A stretch of 64,000 nucleotides of DNA from Bacteroidota bacterium (lineage in GTDB: Bacteria > Bacteroidota > Bacteroidia > Chitinophagales > Saprospiraceae). Location of the stretch: contig JAHEAQ010000020.1 of assembly GCA_024642705.1 (NCBI GenBank), forward strand, positions 1-64,000, in the 5' to 3' direction. The position numbers and the translations under genes are program-made. Position 1 is the first letter of the stretch, and every line of letters starts with the position of its first letter. This document shows positions 26,721 through 35,264 of the stretch, one piece after another. The notes below the pieces were generated by a model. That model did no database searches. It saw only the letters and a list, made by a program, of their open reading frames with translations, and was not told the origin of the DNA.

Positions 26721-27944
26721 ATGAAAATATACAAGACCATATTTTATTGTCCTTTAATATTAATACTATTAAGCGGATGTTCCAATGATGCTTCACTTGT
26801 GATACGTGAAATTCCTAATCCATTCCCCTCGAATGCTATGTTTCCAAATCTATACCAAAATGGAGATGAGCTTATGATATCCTATATTCATTCAGAGGGT
26901 GACACTTTAGACCAATTGTATTATTGCCAATTTGATGGAAGTCAATTTTCTGCTCCTTCTAAAATTGCCGAAGGAACCGATTGGTTTGTTAACTGGGCTG
27001 ATATTCCAGCCATTGCATTTGTAAATAATTCTGTAATTGCCTCATGGTTAGACAAATCTGCGAATGGAAACTATGATTATGATATAAAAATGAGCATTTC
27101 AAAGGATAATGGAAAATCTTGGGGCGTGCCTTTTATTCCCCACAAAGACGGAGTAGCTGCAGAACATGGTTTTGTAAGTATTGAAGCAATTAAAGGAGGT
27201 AAATTTCAAGCGGTATGGCTAGATGGCCGGATAACTAAGGTTATAGATAAAAAAGGTAAAGAAAGCCATGGTCAAATGACGCTTAGATCCGCGATTATTG
27301 ATTCTGATGGAACGATGACAAAGGAAATAGAGATTGATAATCGTATATGTGATTGTTGTCAAACATCCCTTAAGAATACAGAAATTGGGACTTTTGTCGT
27401 GTATAGGGACCGTTCAAATGATGAAATTAGAGACAACTATTTTAGTATTTTTGATGACAACGAATGGTCAGAACCACAAGCAATTCATCACGATGAATGG
27501 AAAATAAGCGGTTGTCCAGTCAATGGCCCAGTGTTAGAATCATTTGGTAAAAATGTTTCAGCTGCGTGGTATACAGAAACGAATGGCTTACCTGAAGTTT
27601 ATTTAGCAAATTATAGTTCTGATATTCAGGGTTTCGAAGACCCAGTTTTAGTTTCAAAGGAAAATGTCATGGGGAGAATTGATTTAATTTATCTCCCTAA
27701 TGGGAATATTATGGTTTCATGGCTGGAAGATTTGAAAAATAAAAAAGCAAAAATTCAAGCAAAAATATATGACAATAAATTGAAATTGGTAGAATCGTTA
27801 ACATTAGGCGAAACTTCATCATCAAGATCAAGTGGATTTCCCAAAATTGTTAAATTGAAAAACACAGTGCTTGTTTGTTATACCGTTACAGAACCTGAAA
27901 TTCGGCTTGTAACAAAAGAAATAAATTCTGATTTATTGAAATAA
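26721..27944 (+). CDS. lipoprotein with BNR/sialidase-like repeats
   Basis: A 407-residue predicted lipoprotein: signal peptide with lipobox LLSGC, cysteine near residue 20. The mature part is a beta-propeller-like protein with an Asp-box MSISKDNGKSWGVPF (about 130-144) and related strands (ISYIHSEGDTLDQLYYCQFDG, VMGRIDLIYLPNGNIMVSWLED). A cluster DNRICDCCQTS (about 205-215) carries three cysteines. Sialidase catalytic residues (the FRIP motif and arginine triad) are not evident, so a binding or other glycosidase role is as likely. It is probably outer-membrane anchored. Confidence 0.75.
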   Translation: MKIYKTIFYCPLILILLSGCSNDASLVIREIPNPFPSNAMFPNLYQNGDELMISYIHSEGDTLDQLYYCQFDGSQFSAPSKIAEGTDWFVNWADIPAIAFVNNSVIASWLDKSANGNYDYDIKMSISKDNGKSWGVPFIPHKDGVAAEHGFVSIEAIKGGKFQAVWLDGRITKVIDKKGKESHGQMTLRSAIIDSDGTMTKEIEIDNRICDCCQTSLKNTEIGTFVVYRDRSNDEIRDNYFSIFDDNEWSEPQAIHHDEWKISGCPVNGPVLESFGKNVSAAWYTETNGLPEVYLANYSSDIQGFEDPVLVSKENVMGRIDLIYLPNGNIMVSWLEDLKNKKAKIQAKIYDNKLKLVESLTLGETSSSRSSGFPKIVKLKNTVLVCYTVTEPEIRLVTKEINSDLLK

Positions 27945-27945
27945 T

Positions 27946-27953
27946 TAGTTTTG
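27946..27953 (+). promoter_or_regulatory. candidate -7 element upstream of the split ATP-grasp gene
   Basis: TAGTTTTG, an exact TAnnTTTG match just after the lipoprotein stop codon. It would serve the ATP-grasp gene beginning at 28021 or 28090. Confidence 0.3.
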
Positions 27954-28020
27954 TAGAAGATTATTTCCTCTTAGTTCAGTTGAAAAAACTTAGACTAGAC
28001 AGAAGTTTATTATTAAGCCA

Positions 28021-28599
28021 TTGGTTATATTGAGAAACAATCTCAAAAAACTAGGCAAATTATCAGGTACTAAAATCATTTGTTATCAAATGCATAAAAT
28101 TCCATTTATTATAAAATTAACTCAATGGGAACATTGGCCTACAATTTTTTATTACTTTCCATTGCTTCCATTTTTTTTAATGCGGGCATTAAAAGCTGGA
28201 AACTTGACACATTTTCTTATTGCCAATCCTGGGATACTGTATTCAGGATATGGGAGTGAGTCAAAGCATAAAACATTGGAGCTGCTTCCTTCTGAATTTA
28301 GACCTATAAGCTTATTGATCTCAAAAAACGAGGCAATTGATTTGGTAATGGACAGGCTTAAGAATCTGCAACTTATTTATCCTCTTATTATTAAGCCTGA
28401 TATTGGTTTTAGAGGATATCTTGTTGAAAAAATAAACTCAGAAGAAGAGTTATTGTGCTACCTACGCAAAGTAGGAGAGACCGTAATTGTACAAGAATTT
28501 ATTCCATTTGAACAAGAATTGGGTATATTTTATCACAGATTTCCTGGAGAAGTTAAAGGAAAAATAACATCAGTTACAATAAAAAATTCATTCAGGTAA
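28021..28599 (+). pseudogene. ATP-grasp ligase, 5' part (frame broken at 28581-28586)
   Basis: N-terminal half of a carboxylate-amine ligase-like ATP-grasp protein. Family marks are LTQWEHWPTIFYYFPLLPFF, then FLIANPG and GYGSESKHKTLELLP, and the nucleotide-binding strand YPLIIKPDIGFRGYLVEKI with VIVQEFIPFEQELGIFYH. The frame runs on to a stop at 28597-28599, but the homologous protein continues in the -1 frame after the A6 run at 28581-28586; adding one A restores ...TIKKFIQVKGDGKS. The start is a TTG at 28021 or, more likely, the ATG at 28090 just before the family homology. This is a pseudogene, an indel in the assembly, or a frameshifted gene. Confidence 0.65.
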
Positions 28600-28619
28600 A
28601 AGGCGATGGAAAAAGCATT

Positions 28620-29156
28620 TTGAAAAGTCTTATTCTCAAGGATAAAAGGGCATGTCTATATCTTGACCGCTTTTCTAAAATTCACAAAGAAAAAATGAAT
28701 TTTGTTTATCCTGAGGGCGAAAAAATAACTTTGTCATTTATTGGTAACCATTGCAAAGGTGCTCAGTTTATCAATGGCAATCACTTGATTAATCCACAGC
28801 TTGAAAATTTTATAAATGACGTCTGCCTGCAAATAAAAGGATGGTATTATGGACGATTGGATATTAAGTATGAAAGTTTTGAAAAATTATTGCAAGGTAA
28901 AGCGTTTAAAATTTTAGAAATTAATGGAATAACTTCTGAGCCAACGCATATTTATGATTCTAATCATAAGGATTCTAATTTTTATCAGGCTTTAAAATCG
29001 ATCAACACACATTGGAGCATTATGAGCAAAATTAGTGAAAAAATTCATCTGGATCAAGGTATCGCTTATCCAAAAGTAATGCCTGTAATTAAGAATTATC
29101 TTTGGCTGAGGTCACATACTAAAAAGCTTAAAAGGCTTGAAAAGAATGAAATTTAA
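28620..29156 (+). pseudogene. ATP-grasp ligase, 3' part
   Basis: C-terminal half of the same ATP-grasp protein, in the -1 frame relative to the first half. It carries the metal-binding end of the fold: GWYYGRLDIKYESFEKLLQG followed by FKILEINGITSEPTHIYDS, with the D and E-x-N ligands intact, and the family tail ALKSINTHWSIMSKISEKIHLDQGIAYP. No credible independent start precedes it: the frame continues without a stop back to the A6 run. Joined with the first part it makes about 355-380 residues, normal for the family. Catalytic residues look preserved, which argues against long-standing decay. Confidence 0.65.
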
Positions 29157-29345
29157 ATTCTTTAAAAATTTATGGATTGAGAAAAAATTACTTCAAAATA
29201 AAAGAAGTACAAAAGTTGATGAACTTTTTGTTATTTTATGAATCTTACTTAACGAGAATAAAATAATAGGAATAAAAATTCTAAATTGAGCTTATAAATA
29301 GAATACAAAAATAAAGAATTGTGATAAAATAAATATTAAATAGTT

Positions 29346-30500
29346 ATGTCAAGAAAAATCCGAATGGGTATGGTCGGAGGCGGCCGAGGAGCATTTATTG
29401 GAGGAGTACATAGAATGGCTTCTGCTATTGATGGAGAGATTGAATTGGTCTGTGGTGCTTTTTCAAGCAATGCAGAAAAATCAAAACTTTCAGGGGAAGA
29501 TTTGTACTTATCTCCAGAAAGAGTGTATGGTTCTTATGAAGAAATGATATTAAAGGAGAAAGATCTTCCAGCTGATATAAGGATGGATTTTATTTCTATC
29601 GTCACACCAAATCATATGCATTATGGTCCAGCAAAAATGGCATTGGAAAATGGGTTTCATGTAGTTTGTGACAAACCCCTTTCATTTAATATGAAAGAAG
29701 CTGAAGACTTGGTCAAAATAGTAAAAAAATCAGGACTTATATTTGCCCTTACCCATAATTACACTGGTTATCCTTTAGTAAAGCAGGCAAAAATGATGGT
29801 CCAAAATGGTGATATTGGCAAAATTCGAAGAATAGTTGTAGAATATCCACAAGGTTGGTTAAGCACAAAACTTGAAGATTCTGATCAGAAACAGGCAGCT
29901 TGGAGAACAGATCCAAAAAGATCGGGAGCTGCAGGTGCAATGGGAGATATTGGTACCCATGCTGAAAATCTGGCAGAATATATTTCAGGTTTGAAGATTA
30001 CGGAATTGTGTGCAGATCTTCACATTCATATTCCAGGGAGATTGCTCGATGATGACGGTTCAATCCTATTAAGATTTGAAAATGGCGCTAGAGGTTTACT
30101 TTTTGCTTCACAAATTTCAGCAGGAGAAGAAAATGCTCTAAAAATAAGACTGTACGGAGATAAAGCTGGTTTGGAATGGAGTCAAATGGAACCAAATTCA
30201 TTGATTGTCAAATGGTTGGACCAACCAATGCAAATTCTAAGAACAGGAGGAGCTGGTTTGTACCCTGTTGCAGCAGCGCATACTAGAATACCAGCTGGTC
30301 ATCCAGAAGGTTATCTTGAAGCATTTGGAAATATTTATCGTAACTTTGCAAAATGTGTTCAAGCAAGGTTGTTTGGTTCTTCAGTTGATCCTATATATAA
30401 TGATTTTCCTACCGTGGAAGATGGACTTCGGGGCATGAAATTTATTGAAACGGTTGTTGCATCTTCTGCAAGTAATCAGAAATGGATGAAATTGGGATAA
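29346..30500 (+). CDS. Gfo/Idh/MocA-family NAD(P)-dependent oxidoreductase
   Basis: A 384-residue sugar-type dehydrogenase. The Rossmann motif MGMVGGGRGAFIGGVHR is at residues 7-23, then SIVTPNHMHYGPAKMALENGFHVVCDKPLSFNMKEAEDLV (about 85-125) contains the family EKP-type motif as CDKP. GAAGAMGDIGTHAENLAEY (about 200) holds the conserved GG..D.G.H catalytic pattern. Such enzymes oxidise or reduce sugars, inositol or related polyols in the cytoplasm; the substrate is not evident. It lies alone, between spacer regions, and ends at a strong hairpin terminator (30546-30583). Confidence 0.88.
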   Translation: MSRKIRMGMVGGGRGAFIGGVHRMASAIDGEIELVCGAFSSNAEKSKLSGEDLYLSPERVYGSYEEMILKEKDLPADIRMDFISIVTPNHMHYGPAKMALENGFHVVCDKPLSFNMKEAEDLVKIVKKSGLIFALTHNYTGYPLVKQAKMMVQNGDIGKIRRIVVEYPQGWLSTKLEDSDQKQAAWRTDPKRSGAAGAMGDIGTHAENLAEYISGLKITELCADLHIHIPGRLLDDDGSILLRFENGARGLLFASQISAGEENALKIRLYGDKAGLEWSQMEPNSLIVKWLDQPMQILRTGGAGLYPVAAAHTRIPAGHPEGYLEAFGNIYRNFAKCVQARLFGSSVDPIYNDFPTVEDGLRGMKFIETVVASSASNQKWMKLG

Positions 30501-30545
30501 TGCCCCTTTAAAATAGAATAATTATAATTTATTATAAATATTACT

Positions 30546-30583
30546 GACTCTTTATATATGGCTGTATAAGGAGTCTTTTTTTT
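30546..30583 (+). terminator. rho-independent terminator after the Gfo/Idh gene
   Basis: GACTCTTTATA and TATAAGGAGTC form an 11-bp stem with one G.T pair around an 8-base loop, followed directly by eight T (30576-30583). Confidence 0.85.
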
Positions 30584-30637
30584 GTTTACCAAACAAGGGC
30601 TTTAATTCAAGCTACAATTTATTTAACTATAGCTATC

Positions 30638-31108
30638 CTAATCCTTCGCAATTGGATAAACTGTTGATCTTTTGATTTCATTAAGGACAAAAGAACTTTT
30701 AATTTGGCTTACATAGGGAAGTGCTGCCAAAATTCCGGAAGATAATCGGTGATAAGCATTCAAGTCCTCAACTACAACTTTTAAAAGGAAATCATTTGCT
30801 CCACCCATTAAATAGCACTCTAACACCTCGGGAATTTCTTCTACGGCACAGCTAAATTTTTTGATCTGTTCAAGTTTCTGACTTTCCAATGAAACAGAGC
30901 AAAAGATGACCATTGAAGAACCTAATTGTTCACGATCTAAAATAGCCACATATTTTTCAATAATTCCTTCCTTTTCATATCGCTTAATACGCTCATAAAC
31001 AGGCGTTTTTGTCATATGTAAGGAATCCGCTAGCTCCTTAATGTTCAATTTTGCATCACTTTGCAGTGCTTCCAATATTCTTTTATCAATAGCATCCAAT
31101 TGGATCAT
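30638..31108 (-). CDS. Lrp/AsnC-family transcriptional regulator
   Basis: A 156-residue regulator. The N-terminal winged-helix part reads LDAIDKRILEALQSDAKLNIKELADSLHMTKTPVYERIKRYEKEGIIEKY (about 4-53), the standard AsnC DNA-binding domain. The C-terminal RAM domain (about 65-150) carries CYLMGGANDFLLKVVVEDLNAYHRL, which binds amino-acid effectors. It is transcribed divergently from a PLP gamma-lyase gene, with a 15-bp Lrp-like palindrome between them, so it very likely controls that gene and possibly itself in response to methionine or another amino acid. Confidence 0.93.
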   Translation of the reverse strand: MIQLDAIDKRILEALQSDAKLNIKELADSLHMTKTPVYERIKRYEKEGIIEKYVAILDREQLGSSMVIFCSVSLESQKLEQIKKFSCAVEEIPEVLECYLMGGANDFLLKVVVEDLNAYHRLSSGILAALPYVSQIKSSFVLNEIKRSTVYPIAKD

Positions 31109-31208
31109 AGGAATTTTTCCTTTTAATTAATGGTATGGGTTTTAATATCTTATTATTTCCTAAAAATATGAATAAAAAAGGAAAAAATCCTGCATTAATC
31201 AAAATATG

Positions 31209-31223
31209 TAGTAATAATTACTA
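31209..31223. promoter_or_regulatory. Lrp-box-like operator
   Basis: TAGTAAT-A-ATTACTA is a perfect 15-bp inverted repeat in the lrp/gamma-lyase spacer. It matches 12 of 15 positions of the Lrp consensus YAGHAWATTWTDCTR. It lies 7 bp before the -7 element of the gamma-lyase gene, where bound regulator would contact or block RNA polymerase. Confidence 0.65.
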
Positions 31224-31230
31224 ATATCCG

Positions 31231-31238
31231 TAAATTTG
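31231..31238 (+). promoter_or_regulatory. -7 promoter element for the gamma-lyase gene
   Basis: TAAATTTG matches TAnnTTTG exactly, 29 bp before the ATG at 31268 and 7 bp after the Lrp-like operator. Confidence 0.55.
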
Positions 31239-31267
31239 AAGTATTATTTAATGCTAAAGAGTAACAC

Positions 31268-32563
31268 ATGTCAACTCCTCATCAATTTCAACCAGAAAGC
31301 TTAATGATGACTTATGGATATAATCCAGAATTATCAGAAGGGGCAATTAAATCTCCAATATTTCAGACCTCCACATTTGTATTTAAATCCGCAGAAGAAG
31401 GCAAAGCTTTTTTCGAGCTTGCTTATGGATTACGAGAAAAAGAAACCAATGAGGAATGTGGATTAATTTATAGCAGAATCAACAACCCCAATTTAGAAAT
31501 TCTTGAAAATAGACTTTGCCTTTGGGATAAGGCTGAGGATTGTGCGGTATTTGAAAGTGGAATGTCTGCTATTGGTACTGTGCTTTTGGAGTTTTTAAAA
31601 CCTGGAGATTTGCTGGTGTACAGTTCTCCTACTTATGGAGGAACAGATCATTTTATCCATCATTATTTGAACAAAATAGGAGTTTCTATTTTAGCTATTA
31701 CATCAAATCAAACAAAAGATGAGGTTGTTCAATTGATTGAAGAATCCGGTAAAAAAAATAAATTGTCTTTTATTTTTCTTGAAACGCCGGCAAATCCGAA
31801 TAATGACCTTTTCGATATTGAAATGTGCAAAGAAATTGCTGATTATTATAGCATTCCTGAAAAGCAAGTATATGTGGGCGTTGACAATACATACATGGGA
31901 CCAATATGGTCTCATCCCTTAACATGCGGTGCAGATATAGTAATGTATTCGGCAACAAAATACATAGGTGGACATAGTGATGTTATTGCTGGAGCAGTGC
32001 TTGGAAATAGCCAAATTATCAAAAGAGTCAAAACACTAAGAACTTTTTTAGGAAATATGGCAAGTCCTCATACTGCTTGGCTTTTAACAAGAAGTTTAGA
32101 AACTTTGAAAGTGCGGATGGAACAACAATTGAAAAATGCAATTTCAGTTGCAAAATATTTAAATGACCACCCTAAAGTGGATAAAGTGTATTATTTAGGT
32201 CTTTTAAATAAAAATCATTCTTCATATAAAATTTATCGAAAACAATACAATTCCCCAGGAGCAATGATCTCCTTTGACATCAAAGGAGGCGAAAAAGAGG
32301 CATTTCAATTTATCAACCACTTGAAATTGATAAAACTAGCTGTTAGTCTAGGAAGCACAGAAAGTCTTGTTCAACACCCAGCAACCATGACTCATGCTGG
32401 AGTAGACGGCGAAATAAAGAAAAAGTTGGGAATAACTTCCCAAATGTTAAGATTATCAATCGGAATTGAAAATGAAAATGATATTATTTGGGATATTAAT
32501 CAGGCATTAGAGAAAACCGAATTAAGTCTTGTCTATCAAGACTTCAGTTTGGCATATTATTAG
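31268..32563 (+). CDS. Cys/Met-metabolism PLP enzyme (methionine gamma-lyase / cystathionine gamma-synthase type)
   Basis: A 431-residue trans-sulfuration-family enzyme. The substrate/PLP regions are IFQTSTFVF (about 30), EECGLIYSRINNPNLEILENRLCLWDKAEDCAVFESGMSAIGTVLLEF (about 62-110), and the PLP-lysine in MYSATKYIGGHSDVIAGAVLG (about 225-245, Lys near 231). It probably cleaves methionine or a related thioether amino acid to an oxo-acid, ammonia and a thiol, or acts as a gamma-synthase; the subfamily cannot be fixed by eye. The divergent Lrp gene and operator favour an amino-acid-responsive catabolic lyase. Confidence 0.88.
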   Translation: MSTPHQFQPESLMMTYGYNPELSEGAIKSPIFQTSTFVFKSAEEGKAFFELAYGLREKETNEECGLIYSRINNPNLEILENRLCLWDKAEDCAVFESGMSAIGTVLLEFLKPGDLLVYSSPTYGGTDHFIHHYLNKIGVSILAITSNQTKDEVVQLIEESGKKNKLSFIFLETPANPNNDLFDIEMCKEIADYYSIPEKQVYVGVDNTYMGPIWSHPLTCGADIVMYSATKYIGGHSDVIAGAVLGNSQIIKRVKTLRTFLGNMASPHTAWLLTRSLETLKVRMEQQLKNAISVAKYLNDHPKVDKVYYLGLLNKNHSSYKIYRKQYNSPGAMISFDIKGGEKEAFQFINHLKLIKLAVSLGSTESLVQHPATMTHAGVDGEIKKKLGITSQMLRLSIGIENENDIIWDINQALEKTELSLVYQDFSLAYY

Positions 32564-32706
32564 GGCCGATAATTTTTAGAATTCTAAATTTATAGATGGA
32601 ATAACTAATTGTATTTTATACGGACATCAAATTTTATAAATGAACATTTTTTATGTTTTAAGCATTTAATACTGCTCAAGAAGGTTAAACGGAATTAAAC
32701 ATAAAA

Positions 32707-33456
32707 ATGAAGAAATTTTTTAAGGTGTTTGCAATTATGTTGTTAAGCATTATTTTACTTGGTTTTGGCTCATGCTTTTTATTAAGCGAAAAATTACCAA
32801 TAGGAGATGAAGGAGTTGAAGCTGAATTGTTGACAGATAAGATGTTTCTCGCTGTTAATAAGGAAGCATGGGATACCACTAAAATTGTGCAGTGGGATTT
32901 CATGGGGATTCATCAATATATCTGGAATAAAGAGACAGAAGATTTGCAAGTAAAATGGAGAGATGTGATAGTTACTATGAACCTTGCAGCATATGATGGA
33001 AAGGTAACAGAAAATGGGGTTGTTTTGGAGAACGATGAAAAAAGAAAGAAGATTGATAAAGCATTTGCCTTTTTCTGCAATGATTCATTTTGGCTGAATG
33101 CACCTGTTAAAGCTAGAGATGAAGGAACAACAAGATCTTTAGTCACATTGGAAGATGGGGAAAAGGCACTATTGGTTAGTTATTCTTCAGGAGGAGTCAC
33201 TCCTGGAGATTCTTACTTATGGATCTTAGATAAGAATGGACTTCCAGTATCATGGAAAATGTGGACTAAAGTTTTACCCATTGATGGAGTACAGACAACT
33301 TGGGATGAATATATTACTTTAAAAACAGGAGCAAAGCTCGCTACCAAACATGGAAATAAGATTTATAATATGAAATTAGAAAATATTAATAGCGGACAAT
33401 CTTACGAAGAGCTTGGTATTACTAATCCTTTTATAAATTATTTGGAAAATCTATAA
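32707..33456 (+). CDS. exported hypothetical protein, LolA-like in appearance
   Basis: A 249-residue protein with an N-terminal membrane or signal segment (about 5-27, ending GFGSC; the -3 Phe makes it a poor lipobox). The mature part is beta-rich with several Trp-containing strands (TKIVQWDFMGIHQYIWNKET, GDSYLWILDKNGLPVSWKMW, GVQTTWDEYITLKTGAKL), reminiscent of the unclosed-barrel LolA/LppX-like proteins annotated in Bacteroidota. No enzyme motif is visible. It is probably periplasmic or inner-membrane anchored. The function is unknown. Confidence 0.7.
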   Translation: MKKFFKVFAIMLLSIILLGFGSCFLLSEKLPIGDEGVEAELLTDKMFLAVNKEAWDTTKIVQWDFMGIHQYIWNKETEDLQVKWRDVIVTMNLAAYDGKVTENGVVLENDEKRKKIDKAFAFFCNDSFWLNAPVKARDEGTTRSLVTLEDGEKALLVSYSSGGVTPGDSYLWILDKNGLPVSWKMWTKVLPIDGVQTTWDEYITLKTGAKLATKHGNKIYNMKLENINSGQSYEELGITNPFINYLENL

Positions 33457-33515
33457 ATCTTCGTGATTTAATCTAATTAATTATTGGTTCTGAATACATA
33501 ATCAAGATAGATTGA

Positions 33516-33523
33516 TAAATTTG
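33516..33523 (+). promoter_or_regulatory. -7 promoter element at the endonuclease I start
   Basis: TAAATTTG matches TAnnTTTG exactly and ends 4 bp before the GTG start at 33528. With the usual spacing the transcript would begin at or within a base of the start codon, so the mRNA may be leaderless. Confidence 0.45.
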
Positions 33524-33527
33524 TGGC

Positions 33528-34640
33528 GTGAGATATATTTATTCATCATTTATAGTTTTGACTTGTTTTTTTTCAAATCCAACCTATGGTCAATATGGGC
33601 AGGTAGAGTTGTTTCCAGGTGTGTCTGGGGATGCTTTATTAAGGGAATTAGTGGAAAATTATCAAGCTCAGATTATTTTTTTTGATTATGGAACTTCAAG
33701 GGACACCATGTTCAGAAATGTTTACGGCGTCAATGATAGTTTAAGATGTGTATACAGCGGTCACACTGTGTATATGGACCCATCTAAAGATCCGACCACA
33801 ACGGTTTACATGAATGGATCTGATAACGGAATAAATACAGAACACACATTTCCTCAAAGTAAGGGGGCAGAATTTGGAAATGCGAGAAGCGACATGCATC
33901 ATTTATATCCAACAAGAGCAAAAGTAAATGAAGAGCGCAGCAATTTTCCTTTCGGGGACATAGATGACAATGAAACGGATGTTTGGTTTTATAAAGATAA
34001 AAGTCAATTTAACAAACCAACAACGAACATAGACGAATATAGTGAATGGAAATGGCAAATGTTTGAACCTAGAGAATCACACAAAGGTAATGTAGCAAGA
34101 GCTATTATGTATTTTTATACGATGTACAAAGCGCAAGCTGACGCTGCCGATCCCGATTATTTTTCAAGTATGCTTCCAACGCTTTGTGAATGGCATTTTT
34201 TAGATCCTGTAGATTCTTTGGAATGGGTGAGGACTTGGAAAATAGCTAAATGGCAAGTTTATCCTAATCCATTTGTATTAGATTGTAGTCTTGTTTCCAG
34301 AACGTATTGCAATAATACCAATGAGGCATGTCAATTGGCTGTTAATGTAAAAGAAACAGCTTTGAAAATGGAAGAGTTAGATGCTTTTTATGCTTTGGAC
34401 CTGGAATCTTTTGTCATTAATTTAGATCTGGAAAGCAATGCAAATGTTACTTTTTTGGTTTATGATATGACTGGAAGGCTAATTCAATCCAAACAATTCA
34501 ATAATTTATCAGCTGGTAAAAATAGCATTAACCTAAAATCGAGGTCCGATAATACAGGAATAATGCTTCTCAAAGCAAAGATTAGTTTCAAAAATCAAAT
34601 GAAAGAGCGCATAAAGAAAGTAACGATAATGAATCGTTAG
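33528..34640 (+). CDS. secreted endonuclease I with T9SS-type C-terminal domain
   Basis: A 370-residue extracellular DNase/RNase of the EndA/NucM family. The signal peptide ends TYGQ. The catalytic region has GINTEHTFPQSKG (about 103-115, His the general base), then DMHHLYPTRAKVNEERSNFPFGDI (about 122-145), the family's metal-binding and structural block. The last 80 residues are a T9SS type A sorting domain with VTFLVYDMTGRLIQSKQFNNLSAG. The GTG at 33528 is the only start giving a proper signal peptide. It probably degrades external DNA for nutrients. Confidence 0.9.
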   Translation: MRYIYSSFIVLTCFFSNPTYGQYGQVELFPGVSGDALLRELVENYQAQIIFFDYGTSRDTMFRNVYGVNDSLRCVYSGHTVYMDPSKDPTTTVYMNGSDNGINTEHTFPQSKGAEFGNARSDMHHLYPTRAKVNEERSNFPFGDIDDNETDVWFYKDKSQFNKPTTNIDEYSEWKWQMFEPRESHKGNVARAIMYFYTMYKAQADAADPDYFSSMLPTLCEWHFLDPVDSLEWVRTWKIAKWQVYPNPFVLDCSLVSRTYCNNTNEACQLAVNVKETALKMEELDAFYALDLESFVINLDLESNANVTFLVYDMTGRLIQSKQFNNLSAGKNSINLKSRSDNTGIMLLKAKISFKNQMKERIKKVTIMNR

Positions 34641-34773
34641 AATACACTATTAAAATTCACCTTCAAATAGCAGTTTTGGAGAATTTCAGCTTTTTTATAA
34701 CATTATTGGACTGTTTTCAGTTAACAAATGTTTAAAGTGTAACTAATATCACGTCTAACAAACAATTAAAATT

Positions 34774-34781
34774 TACTTTTG
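34774..34781 (+). promoter_or_regulatory. -7 promoter element for the DsbD cluster
   Basis: TACTTTTG matches TAnnTTTG exactly, 19 bp before the ATG of the stand-alone DsbD-alpha gene. Confidence 0.5.
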
Positions 34782-34800
34782 ATGTTTATAAAATTAAAAA

Positions 34801-35250
34801 ATGAGAACAATATTTTTTAGCCTTATTTTATTTGTGTCATTTAATGGCTTAAATGCACAAAAATTGGATCCGGTAAAGTGGAGTTTCTCTTCTGAGAAAG
34901 TGAATGAAAATGTGTATAAAATTAATTTTACTGCAGAAATTGAAAAAGGGTGGAATATATATTCTCAAAAGAAAGTGGAAAACGGCCCTATACCAACGAG
35001 TTTTCAATTTGTACAAAACAGGGACATTAAATTTATTGATTCAGTGATAGAGCCTGAAGAAAATGAACCCATATTCGATGAGATGTTTGAGGTTGAGGTA
35101 ACTAAATTCAAGGGAAAACCTGTCTTTTATCAAATTGTGTTTTGCGAAAAAGGAGGCACTAAACTGAAAGGAGAATTAACATATATGTGTTGCGATGATA
35201 GCAAATGTCTTCCTCCGAAGACTATTGATTTTGAAATTGTCATCCATTAA
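34801..35250 (+). CDS. stand-alone periplasmic DsbD alpha-domain protein
   Basis: A 149-residue exported protein (signal peptide ending LNAQ) made only of the N-terminal alpha domain of DsbD. It contains the cysteine pair in the motif YMCCDDSKCLPPKTIDF near the C terminus, like the two alpha domains in the next gene, which begin with the same PVKWSFSSEK sequence. In DsbD this domain receives electrons from the membrane part and passes them to periplasmic thiol proteins. Here it could be an extra electron acceptor. It lies 14 bp before the full-length gene and surely shares its transcript. Confidence 0.85.
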   Translation: MRTIFFSLILFVSFNGLNAQKLDPVKWSFSSEKVNENVYKINFTAEIEKGWNIYSQKKVENGPIPTSFQFVQNRDIKFIDSVIEPEENEPIFDEMFEVEVTKFKGKPVFYQIVFCEKGGTKLKGELTYMCCDDSKCLPPKTIDFEIVIH

Positions 35251-35264
35251 AAAATAAAAAAGAT

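Noticed and set aside
32580-32606. Palindrome TTTAGAATTCTAAA after the gamma-lyase gene
   Set aside because: Short, AT-rich, no T run and no promoter context; could be chance.
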